The notes under the pieces are model-generated. The model worked only from the letters and a program-made list of their open reading frames with translations. It was not told the DNA's origin and searched no databases. 64,000 nucleotides of DNA. Origin: Polytrichum commune. Lineage: Eukaryota; Streptophyta; Polytrichopsida; Polytrichales; Polytrichaceae. The DNA lies in the NCBI GenBank assembly GCA_950295325.1, contig OX485803.1:32977554-33041553 (forward strand), read 5' to 3'. A program made the translations under genes and the position numbers. Below, piece after piece: positions 12,661-24,002 of this stretch (its first letter is position 1; the number at the start of each line of letters is the position of its first letter).

Positions 12661-14627
12661 CCAATCTATACATGATCTTGCATAAGCATAGTGAACATTC
12701 AAGTATATTGTCCATCCAACAAAGGTTCAGGAGATAAAATCAAAGCCATCCCCTCCTTCTCTACATAATGCAACTTATATATTGACAAGATGATACATTA
12801 TAAGAAAAATGCAAGCATTTATTTAAAAAATAATGAATATGGAAATTGCTTCAAGTTTCGAAGCATGACTCTCGGGGTGGGTTACACACAGTCGATTTAT
12901 AGGTCAACCCATAATTACTCATTTCAATGCTACTCCTTGGCTACGATAATTGTCAAAAATCTTAAGAAGATTATCAATCACAAGCCGCCACCACATAAAC
13001 TTTAGCTTTGTTTGCCTCCGGGTTGTTCATTTAGTGTATTTCGAAAACGACTTGCGGCATAATATAGGGATGATTAAATTCGTTTGCCATAAAAATTCAT
13101 AAAATAATTCCAAATAATGAAGGGTCCATTGAAATTAGACAATCCTATTACAAGCAAGGTAGATATGTTTAAAATGTGGGCCATTCCTTTTGTGTAGAAA
13201 TAATATAGGGGCTGAAAATAAGGATGTTTAGTGAGATCAATTTTGTATGCATGCCACACGAGGGATGAATGAGAAATGACTCATCATTTGGCCAAAATGG
13301 ATGAAATTGTAGCACCCGATACTGTTTGTCTTCCTGCAATTCCGTTTGTAAAAAACATCTAGGTTTTTGTTTCATTCTCGAGTCCGTTGTGTTTTGGGCA
13401 ACTTTTTGTTGAAGCTCCTCCTTGTTGAAGCTTATGATAACAAAGTCCAACAAGTATGTCTTGTTGTAGTTGATTTAGGATCTCCTTTGTAGAGTCTCCT
13501 TTGTATTTGCTTTAGGGTCAAGGGTTGCCATGAAGTTCCATATAGGGTTTCAATTTTCTTGGGTGAAGGTCTTACGATTGTTTTGGAGGCGTTTTAGGGT
13601 TTAGAGTTTATGTGCGTGGCTTGCGATTGATTGTTCCGCTCACTCTTGTTGTGTTTCCACCCTAAGCCTTCTTTTTTGATGCATGAAGGTTATGTTCTAT
13701 GGGTTGTAAAAATGCACATTTTAAAGCAAATTTTAATTTGCATTATGCTTAAGTATCCTTGCGTTCTTCATCACTTGCAATTGTATGATATCATTCAAGT
13801 TATGGTCTTGGAATGTTATGCATCATGTTATCACACTTGTTCTTCTATGATGTGGTTAATGGTACACATTTTCTTGCACAAATTAAGATTTTTTTTGGTA
13901 AGCACAAGTCTTTCATTTGTATGATATGTTTTTGCACTTAGATTTTGCAATGGTATGAATGCTTCATGCTTTTTTTGTTGCCATGGTTGATCCCACCACT
14001 TTAGCATTGCATACATTTTTAATTAGTTTTTTTTTTAATTAATAGGAATGTAGACTACAAAAATTGCAATGATATGGGCAGTATAAGTAATGGTAGGGTA
14101 CAAAAAGAAAGGCCATTTTAGAGAATTAAGTAATTATAGGGAGTTTTTAATTCGTGCCTTGGAGGTAAATGGCCCTTAAACAAATACCCCTCTGCCGCAC
14201 GTGGTGCACATAAATCCCATAGAGTTACCTACCCGAGTATTTGCTAAAAAATTATAGATCTCATCTATGTTAGGATTACATGACCCAAGTGAGTGATTAA
14301 ATGGACTTGGTCGACTATGGATGCCTCGACCTTTGTGGTGGCGGCTTGTGATTGATTACCTCATAAGGGTTCTAATAACCGTCGTAGCCAAGCATTAGAA
14401 TTTAGGTGAGCGCTCTTGGGTTAACCTAAAGATCAACTTTGTCTTACCCTAACTTTACAACTTTGAAATTTGTAGCAATATCCATATTCTTGCAATTTAA
14501 TTAATTATTTTTCTATTTCATTAGAATTTGTTTCTCTTTGCAAGGAAAAAAAATCCTCATTATGACTCCTCATAAACATATGCAAATTCTCTTATGTTAT
14601 CAGTTTTAGATGCCTCAACCTAATCTC
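12661..14627. other. Intergenic DNA, no gene recognised
   Basis: AT-rich and without convincing reading frames or splice-linked homology. No element termini were identified. Probably old transposon debris, which is inference only. Confidence 0.55.
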
Positions 14628-16029
14628 GTAGAGGCTACCGCATTTTTCCATTTTAGGGAATTAGCCAAGGCGTACTTTTTAGTCCCATTAGCCTAAATCA
14701 ACTTCATTTAATTTTATGGCATATACACTCTAGCCTCCTTGATATCACACTTGTGGCAACTAAAGTACACGGGATATTTAAGAGGCTTGCAGTGTTAACA
14801 TGGGTGTGTGATAATAGAAATTTAGTGTAATGTGTGGCATTAGGGGAATCACACAAAGTCAACATTACAATGATGACAATGATAACAACGTGATGCATGC
14901 GAGTGTTGGTTTGAATTATTTGGTGGATTATTTTATGTCAAAACCCATGATAGATGAGAGGGAAATGTGACAACAAGGAAGGATATTTGAATTGAGCACA
15001 TCCATTCCCCCTAGGGTTTGAGGATATAAGAGAGGGAGTGATATTAAGGAGGATGATATTACATAGGTCAAGGTGTTAGTATCTAAGGTCGAGGTAGGTG
15101 TTGCAAAGGTTGTGGTTAGCAAGTCAAGATACCGTTGGGTAGGTGATATATTGCAAGGAGGCTTGGGCCTGAGCTCCCGACTTCGTACCTACCGGCTTAC
15201 TGACCATAAGTAAAAATGTTGGATGGCTGAAAGGTGTGCTCTTACATACTAATGCCCTCTCTCACTCCCTCATGTATGACAATTTTTTTAATAGGACCCC
15301 TTTAGTTTGTAAAAAATTGACATTATGGAGTGAACATATTAAGTACAACTTAAGTTTGAATAATTGATGACACTACATATCATAAATAATGTAATTTTTC
15401 TAGTTTGTATGCTTCACTAGTGGCAACAAAGTTGTTAAATTTGAGCTTCCGAAAGAGACAACATTACATTCCAAAAAACAACATAAACCTTCACATCTGA
15501 TTGGCTCCTTTGTGACGTGCAAAGCTTCCATGTGAATGGTGGTAAGCTAAAATACTTAGAAGTGGTCCAATGTGAATCTCGGGCGGCAACTCAAACAAAT
15601 AATTATAAGGGGTTCATCCAAAAATATCATGAAGACATAGATTATGTACACATATTCGTACATAATATTCATACATAATAGATTATTGTGAGCCCAAATT
15701 GATGCCTACATTAGTTGTTAACATTTGTAAAACATTACAAGTGGTGTTTTGGTGATTTATGATTATTCACAAAAATATAAAAAGAGTGAAGCTTGAAGAA
15801 AACTTAGTTTGAAGCATTAGGCTTTTGTGGAGTGGATTTAAGTAGGAGAGGGACAAACCTTGGTAAAGTGTGGTAGGTAGAAAGCCAAAGTTAGTTAAAT
15901 GTTTGAATTAGGATTTTTGTTATCATTTGAAGGAGGAAGGCTTAGGAGATAAGATTAGAGCCTACAAAATAGGAGGAGATCTCGAGGGCTTATCGTGAGC
16001 CTTGAGGGTGCTCACCCCCTCAAACTTAC

Positions 16030-16036
16030 TATATAA
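16030..16036 (+). promoter_or_regulatory. TATA box of the solo LTR
   Basis: TATATAA sits in a block identical in layout to the full-length LTR (43204-43210): a GTGAGC/GCTCAC inverted pair just upstream, then TATATAATCCCTCATTCTTCC. Conservation between two otherwise diverged LTRs supports a real core promoter. Confidence 0.65.
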
Positions 16037-17049
16037 TCCCTCATTCTTCCTCACTCATCCTCTCTTCCCTTCGTGCTCCAAGGCACCCCACGTGTTATAA
16101 GTGTGGGTGTGTTGGAAGCAAGATTGGAGCACATGTGTGTGCTTAGTTTTTAGTTGGAGAGCCAAGGCTAGTTGGCCTTGAAGAGGGCTTGACCTCTTGT
16201 TAGAATTAGTTTTGGTGTGAATAATTTAAAAATATTTTATGGCTTCAAGTTGTAGTACTTGAGTTCATATTTCTTGGGTATTTCTTGAGTAGTCTAGGTT
16301 GTAAGGGACATAACTTCCGAGCAGAAGAAGATACTTTGTTGAAATTTAGAGGGTTAGTAAACAAATTGTTTATATGAATATGGTCAAAATCTGAGGATGT
16401 TTGGAGTACTAGAGCAGCAGTTATGACATTCTGAACTTTGCCTACATTTTTGAGCTGAAATGGGCATAACTCCTGGACAGAGGCTTGGAAACGCATGAAA
16501 TTTTGAGAGATGCTTTGTTCTTAGGTTTCCTAGTTGTGGTACAAATTTCAAGTCATTCCGAGTAGATGAGAAGGAGATATATCATTCTGAAGTGTTTTCA
16601 AGAGTTGCAGACTAAAAAAGCCATAACGTTTTGGCAAAAAATGAAAATAGTTTGAAATTTCAGGGGGTCATAAACAATTAGTTTTTTTTATTACTCCCAA
16701 AATTTGAAGTTCTTTGGAGCCTGTGAGAGGAAGTTATGACATTCTGAAATCTGGGTAGACTGACACACTAAAATGGTCATAACTGTCGGACAGAAAATGG
16801 GATAGGCTCACAAATTGGTGAGATGTTTTTTTTGCTTTGTCTCCCTAGTTACAGATAAAATTTCAGGACATTCCGAGAAGTAATGGGAAAGTTACACTAT
16901 TAGCTAGTAAAGTCTAGGGGAACAAATGAAGTTTGCTTGGTTCCATTAGGGATAACCATTAGTTCATTAAACCAATATAGTGGTTGAAGCGTGAGGAGAA
17001 AACTACAATAAGTGAAAAATATTTATCAATACTTAAACTTGTGTAATTC

Positions 17050-17217
17050 ATGGAATCAATAAGCGAGAACTCATGTAGTAGTGTGGAGTCGACGGCAAGG
17101 ACTCGCTTTACAAGAGGGATATCTTTGAAGGCATGCGTGGCCAAAGCGGCCGGGTGGACTTTAGAGAAGTACAAGGATGTGACATTACCCGAGATTAAGG
17201 AGTGTAAGAAGACATAG
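17050..17217 (+). CDS. LTR-embedded small ORF, 55 aa, diverged copy
   Basis: The frame starts ATG GAA TCA and ends TAG. It contains the core GISLKACVAKAAGWTLE, one residue different from GISLRACVAKAAGWTLE in the full-length element's LTRs. Across those 17 codons 11 differ, and 10 of the changes are synonymous. Flanking residues (VESTARTRF against IESTARTPF) are also similar. This pattern indicates selection on a peptide. Function is unknown and I recognise no family. The frame lies on the sense strand about 1 kb downstream of the LTR TATA box. It is still open even though this is only a solo LTR. Confidence 0.7.
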   Translation: MESISENSCSSVESTARTRFTRGISLKACVAKAAGWTLEKYKDVTLPEIKECKKT

Positions 17218-18668
17218 TATAGACTTGACTAAGTTGTGTATATTCCAACGATAGATTGGAATCATACATTGTGTTACAAAGAGAGAAATCTCTACATGTC
17301 ATTATAAACTTCTCCATTTGGGCTAGGACGAAATTGAAGGGTGGAGGCTTTTTGATGACAATTATGTTTCAATTTTTTTGGATTCAAAAGTTTTAGAAGA
17401 GAAGCGGGAGAGAAACCATTAAGAGAAGTCATGAAGAGACTTGGGGTTAGGGCTTAAAAGCCAAAATAATTTAGATTATTTTTGAATTTTTTTTGTAGAT
17501 TATATAAATTATAATTAGGTATGATGGAGACCATATTATGGACGACCCCCCCCCTTCCAAGAGAAAGTCCACATTATTTTCAAATTATTCATGTATTATA
17601 ATTCATAGACATGTTCAAATCAGAAAATTATTACGAATTATGGACGGTCTCAATGTAATGTGCACTACATCCCTCCATTTTAAGTTCTGTAAAATTGTAC
17701 TTTGATATGTATGTACAAAGATAATATGGAAGGATTATCAGCTACAAATTATTTTGCACTAGTTGCCACCCCAGGATGTGAATGTGACTTGGAAACTCTA
17801 TGAATTGAAATAAAAAATAAAGTTGAGAGGGACGGGGAGGTTAGGAAAGAGGAGAGGAGAGATGCTCCCATCTTACTCTAGGGATAAAAGACTGAGTTCC
17901 TATGAGTTTGGTAGTGATTGTATCTGTCACTTTAACATGAGCTAGAGGAAGTAAGGATGCTTATAAAGAGTCAAGTCCCAAGTCTAGGTTCAAGCATCAT
18001 GTATCTTTGTCCTCGGGGCCCACAAAACAAACAAGAGTTATTGAGAAATGCAAGGCATGTCAGTTTAAAAGTCCCATAAATATCCATAAATCAAGTTATA
18101 CTAACCAATGATAGCAAGGCACAATGAATGGCATGGAAACGAAAGTTGAGAATAGCACACAATGAATAGCATGGAAACAAAAGTTGTAGCACACAATGAA
18201 TGGCATGAATAGTGGTGGTATTCCATCCAAAATATATTGTAACTAAACTTTCATAGAGGACAATATCCGAACATTGTGTATTACTTTCTAGGTTTATCCA
18301 TTGCTCATGATTATCCAACTCATGGCATGGTTTACCATATCGGCGTGCTTGTTAATGAATATATATCAAAATAGGATTATAAATAGAATATCTAATGACT
18401 CCTCGTTCTTGCGCAACTTCAAGGGTCATGATCATGTCCAATTCATAATAACCATCCTTGGGAACCCAACATTAGGTCTCTTGCCCAACTTTGTTCAAGG
18501 ACTTGTACGGCTTGTAACTATCATTGGGAACCCATCTTTGGGTTTGCTAGTCGCCACAATTTTGTACATATCTTTATCCTTGTCATGTTCCAATCGCTCC
18601 CACCTTCAAAAAATCAAAGCGATCAGATTGCATAGATCAATACATTTTTGATATAATAGCATTTCATA

Positions 18669-21600
18669 TCAACCATAAAGAAGTTTTAGACATAATGAAA
18701 CCAATTGGATTGTAGAATAAAGTTGTGAATCTACTTCAACAAGCTTAGAAATGATAAAACATAAGTCATAGTGGATCTCCCACCTTGCAAATGTGAGCTT
18801 AAGAAAGTGCAAATTTTCATATTTAAGTCTCCTTAGTTATCATCAATGATGTTGTTGGAATGCATCATAGCACATTATGATGTCTATTTTGAATCTTCCT
18901 TAGAATACATAGGTCACTACAAATAATCATACAACATATATATGGGATTCAAAACAACAATGTTATAGCAGTCATTGTTGAAAAAAACACCAAATATTTA
19001 CCTGCATTTAGTGACAAAGTGGTTCAGTATAATGAGTGCCATGCTCAATGCCATTTCTTGACCTGGGCACATATGAGGGCCAGCCCCAAAAGCCACAAAG
19101 TTGGGATTTAAAGGTGACATCTGCCATTTCACACTATGTATTAGAACACTCTAACGTTATAATGTAATGACCATATACAAACACACAACGCATATAGATC
19201 AAAGTATTTCAAGATGGATATCATACCTGAAGCCTAGATGGGTTGAAAGACATTGGCTCCGGGTAAATCTTTGGGTCCATGTGGACATGAGATGTTGATG
19301 CCCACATAATACAATCTTTGGGAAATGTGTAGCCTGTAATTACATCAAACACAAACATAGTCAATTTTTTTCAAGTGAAGAGACATGCTTCCATAGTATT
19401 GAAGTATTTGATTACACCTAAAGCCCCCAACTGTACGACATTGATATAAAGATTTCTCATACATACAAGGTTGTGCATACCTCTCTTCCAACATACAAAC
19501 TAGATATTGCATCTTACATTTCAAGCTACTTCACGATTGTATTTGACCATGCAACAAATCCTATCATAGTACCACCCATGACTATATGTTGTTCATTGTC
19601 ACATTGTCACCAATGTGGAAGATATCCAAATTTGTTTGTGACAAACGATACGTTGCATTGGACTTGAATGGTGGTAGTGGATGGTAGATAAGCAACAATT
19701 TCAAATGCTTATTAAAACATGAACAACCTGCATATATACCTTTGAAATGGATCTCCTCTGTGACGCGCCTAGGAAATACGTGTGTGAATAAAAGCCTGAG
19801 GACCTCGTTTACTACCTAAAGACACATCATGAATTCCACATTAGAAATCACACACTATAATCAAGTTTCATGTGACAGTAAAGTCAAATACTTGGAATAG
19901 AGTGCAAAGTATGACACTTGCTTGTAATGTAAGAGGCATTGATGATTTGATCTTGAACCATTTCAATGTATCATCTTCGAGCAACTTCTTCTGTATTTCA
20001 TCATTCTTAGCTTGCAATACATGACATGGACACAATAGTTCTGTGAAAATGAGTTATTAGGTCACCACTAAGTTAATGTTGTTCTTCTCCAAATAAACAA
20101 ATGTTGACGTCCGCACATCTATACTTCAAAATACATATGTCTATGCAGGTATTTGTTCTTTGTGCAATCAATTGTGATATTCAAATAAACACTTAGAAAA
20201 TGGTAGATTCGTAGGCACTGTCACCTGTATGAATTCTCGTGCATTTGAGTAGTCATGAAGGTATTTGATGATCCATGCAACCAAGGAAATCGAGGTCAAT
20301 GTGCCAGCTGTGAACATGGTAAGGACCATGCTAGCAAGTTCGTCAGGTGTGTATTTAATTGTACCACCATTAAACATCATACTACCAATGAGGTCTTCAT
20401 GGTGGTGACCTTCGTCAATCCGCTTTGTGATACATTTTTGAATGCATGGCATAATGGAGTTTCGTGCCTAATCAAACAAGGAAAAACTTTTTAAAAAAGT
20501 TACAGAAACTCATGAAATGAGATGAATATTGCAAAGGACAGCGATACTCAATAATTAGCCAAGGAGGTCCAAGGACACTGAATGTGCAAGTTGTAGTCAC
20601 CTTCAACGCCTTATACCAATCACAAAATGGAAGGTTGATTCTTGCACATAAGAGCCCTTGATTGACCATCTTCATCTCTTCCTGCAGCTTCTCAAAATCT
20701 CCAAATTCCATCATGTCCTTCCACCCGATGGTAGTCACAATGCGAAAAACATACTGCACAACAAAATTCTCGAAATGATTGTGATAAGTACGTGAACTTA
20801 CCTGAATCATAGGTATTTGAAGTGAAATCCAGGGTGGCAAATCTCGCCTCTAGAACAGTTGTTTCTAAATCACTTCTAATGCTTCTAATGAATCGATGAC
20901 TTACAGAATCAAAAAGAGAAGCAAGGTGCTTAGAAACAGGGCGTTGAGAGGAATCCATTGATACTAGTTGTGTGTGAAGAAAATATTTATATTGTCAAAT
21001 GTTTTTCTAAAATTTAATTATGCGCAATCTTCTTACAACAGGAGTCATGGGCAAATCTTCACAACACTTACGAATGGGGATGGTGAAAATGCTGGCAACA
21101 TTAAATATTGTATTAAGTTCCACATGCTAGTTGGTATTGCACAATGTTATAACTATTTACTTCTCATTTTGTGCGAGCAGACATCATATTTCTTGTTTGA
21201 ACATTATGAGACATTTATATCTATACTTGGTAAAAAAATCAATTAATAATAAAAAATGATATAGCATTGTGCAACTCCAAATAATAAGTGCAACTAAATA
21301 CAACATTTAGTGCACTATCTACAAATTAAGAGCTACAATTTTCATCAAAGAGTAATACTTCAATTGGTGGTCAAAGACCTTGAATAAGTTTCTTGTTCTT
21401 CAATTGGATGAATCAAAAAGAAACTTATAGGGGGCATGTTTTTACCTCACCCCCAACGTAGAGTTGGGAACCAAAATCTAGTTATCACCATCCAAAGACA
21501 TCCATGTATTCATTTTCACTTCTAAAAAACTCTATGAAGCTTTTTAGAAGACGTCGTCTTCAAAATGGCTAATAATACGAAAGCAACTCCAAAATTGTGC

Positions 21601-23259
21601 TTGGTAAAGTAGCTCCAATCCAACTTCTAGAGTCATTGACCCTGCAAAGTGCTAGAGATAGGTTCCACCCATGATAGTAACAAGGAAGTAACACTTATCC
21701 ATGACCACTTTGAGCCTAAGGTGGTGTTCCAAGATTGAGGAAGAAGATAACTTCCCATAAACATAACCTTCACCCTCCCTTGTCCTTAATCTAGCATGTT
21801 CATGTTCATTAATGAAGGGCCCACAGAGGAAGCCACCCAACCTTGCCCAAATGGTAATTATGTCCTATAACCTCAACTGGGCTCCTAGCCCTCAAGGTTA
21901 AAAAACTTTGTAACATTGCCTAAGGTAGACGTGCCTAATTTCAAGCATAGCAATAATTTGGACACCTATATTTGAGTAGTATGTGGTTAAGTGTGGATTT
22001 AAGAACGGATAACAAAAAGTGTCCTTTGTGGAAAGGAGATTTAACTACGTGTTTAAAATATGCTAGCTCTTTTGACTTCAAATTTCAACAGAATTGAGAG
22101 GGACTTATATGACCACTTGATGAGCACGAGAATCTTCACTTTGATAATGAACAAGATATTCATATGAGCTCCGAAATTTACAAGGCCAATAGCTACGGGT
22201 ATGATTTGGATTTGCTAATCACCTCACACTAAGTGTGTGCTTCATATCTTTGTAGAAGTGGGTGCAAAGAAAAAGGTATCCAAATTAGGCACATGTAGAA
22301 GTTGGAATGCCTGTTAGTACCTTATTTAACTCGTCGAAAGCATTCACACTCTTGAGATGCAACCAAGAGTCAACAGCTTCGGAAGCCATTTGATTGATAA
22401 GAGACAAGTTATTGCGAACACTCTCGCCTGAGTATATTGCCAAGGTTGCCTTCCGCACATACCCATGCATCTCCACCAGCCGCTCTTCAGTGAGCATGTC
22501 TGGGCTCAGATACAAACTGAATACCGTCCCTGGATACTGCATAACGTTGTGTGGTGATGACAACACCAGCTTGATCAAGTCAGGAGAATTGACAACATGG
22601 ACATTGTAGCCCAATACTGACATTCGGTACACCTCTCCCAACCTGCAACCATGCAGAGGTACAGTTCCAACTTCTCAGAATTATCAAGTCCAAACACTTC
22701 ATACAGTTGTGGATAATAAGTGGATGAGCTCACACAATCACAGCATGCTACGCTTATGATTTCTCCAATGAATTTTGGAGCCTGCAAGATCAGCTGCACA
22801 AACTTATGTCACAGGGAGGTGTCGTCCACCTCACTACACGTTTCCCTAGGTGGGAAATTGCCCAAAGTTAAACTTTGTGTGAAGGAGCTAAAGAGCTATA
22901 TACATACATCTAGTTTTCCTCACATCCTCGGCAAGTAGTGCGCAACATAGCAAAGCCCTAGTTATGTAGTGATTTGTGGATTTATAGAGCTATGAACTCA
23001 AAGTGATTAACCTGACAGCGTGATCATAGAAGAAGGCAGGGCTTCCTTTCCACCATATCTTCAGACCTTCTCCGATAAACGGCATAGTCCATTTGATTTG
23101 TGGGATCGGTTGAACCTCAATGTTCATGCTCCTCCCGGGAATGATTTTCGTCATGAACCTCTCAAAAAGGAAGGCTGCAATACTGAACACCGCAAGTATC
23201 CCCAAGGTCATGGCCAAAGTATCCCAAGCATATTGTGTCAAGAGGCCAATCACCTCCAT
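18669..23259 (-). CDS. Cytochrome P450, CYP85-clan type (copy A), probably impaired
   Basis: Nine exons on the minus strand: 23259-23012, 22642-22321, 20753-20601, 20467-20225, 20011-19922, 19815-19740, 19333-19227, 19120-19002, 18783-18669; joined, 490 aa with consistent phases. Visible: hydrophobic N-terminal anchor (residues 8-32), I-helix with AGTLTS (about 295-300), K-helix EVLR (356-359), PEPMSFNPSR, and the haem loop FGAGPHMCPG with C431. Nine exons and these motifs fit the CYP85 clan, whose members oxidise sterols, hormones and terpenoids at the ER; the substrate cannot be predicted. Odd points: the acidic residue of the I-helix is Leu; the exon 5 acceptor is AA instead of AG (copy B has AG); the intron after exon 5 has a GC donor; the last exon lacks the usual Pro-rich ending and is the least certain. 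Confidence 0.8.
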
Positions 23260-24002
23260 CTTCATCGTTGTCCTTGGAAATCTACAATGTGTATCAACCA
23301 CCAACTATGAATGGAGCAAAAATTGTGCAGAAATAAGGTACAATTACAGCTACTACATATGTGTCAAAAGCTTTGAAAGAACATGATGATGAACGGAGCA
23401 AATGTGTGAAGAAACAGATCATACTGTGTGTGAATATATAGGCTTTGCAACCAATGCGTATTGACATTGGGCTCCTTGAAGCAACTTAAAGCAACGTACA
23501 GTTGGGGTGTGCATGGTGTGTGCATGAGTCACTACGGATTGGGTTTAGTATGATAAGATGCTTAGTATATGCCACGACCAAAGTTGGCATGCTCATTATG
23601 TCAATGCTTTTGGGGTCCCTTCTAACTATAAGCATATTCATGGTCTCTTCAATGTCGTCTGAAGAGAGGCAATTGACCAATCATGGTCTCTTCCAACTTA
23701 TCCAATCTCTAGATCTTTGTTGTACACTTGACTCCATGTGGATAGTAGGTACCATTCTCCTTTTTTGAGGATATGCTTGGTGTAAACACATACTTTTTTG
23801 TCAACAAGCATATACATATATACTTGTGCCTTTTGGTTCATTCCTAGAACATGTATAATTCTTTATCACGTGACTAAGACATGTTTGTTAGTTATCTTTT
23901 CATGCATGTACTTCTTGAGTGGAATTTGATCATCATCATCATTTGTTGATTTGCATGTCCAATTGATGCTCAACATGTTGGCTAACTCGTGAAGCTTTCA
24001 CT
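23260..24002 (-). promoter_or_regulatory. 5' flank of P450 copy A
   Basis: This stretch separates the P450 start from the truncated Tic40 copy. It aligns with copy B's flank to about 23820; B lacks the rest. An upstream in-frame ATG at 23304 would add 15 residues, but the chosen start directly precedes the membrane anchor. No TATA box was assigned. Confidence 0.35.

Larger units (their letters stand above)
15687..17360 (+). mobile_element. Solo LTR of the TGTGAGCCC Ty3 family
   Basis: It begins TGTGAGCCCAAA and ends TTTGATGACA, flanked by a perfect 5-bp duplication ATTAT (15682-15686 and 17361-17365). It is 1674 bp. The part from about 15850 to 16230 closely matches the LTR of the full element at about 43030-43400, including TATATAA at 16030-16036. 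The middle is unrelated to that LTR, and a small reading frame near the 3' end is shared. No internal region is present, so it arose by LTR-LTR recombination. Confidence 0.92.
15578..17775. mobile_element. Non-autonomous TIR transposon (8-bp TSD) with a solo LTR nested in it
   Basis: The ends are inverted: CTCGGGCGGCAACT at the left, and the complement of the right end reads CTGGGGTGGCAACT (12 of 14 match). An 8-bp direct repeat ATGTGAAT flanks it (15570-15577 and 17776-17783). Block B has the empty site with a single ATGTGAAT at 55226-55233. Without the nested LTR and its TSD the element is about 519 bp with no coding capacity. An 8-bp duplication is typical of hAT elements, but the termini do not let me assign the superfamily. 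Confidence 0.85.

Noticed and set aside
11736-12675. Overlapping frames of 85 to 131 codons in a GC-richer stretch
   Set aside because: They sit in an LTR-like sequence starting at 11171, overlap each other on both strands and contain no motif.
18301-18651. 116-codon plus-strand frame, partly matched at 55746-56009
   Set aside because: The similarity comes from the block duplication. The frame is shortened in block B and contains a small internal repeat, so there is no evidence for selection on it.
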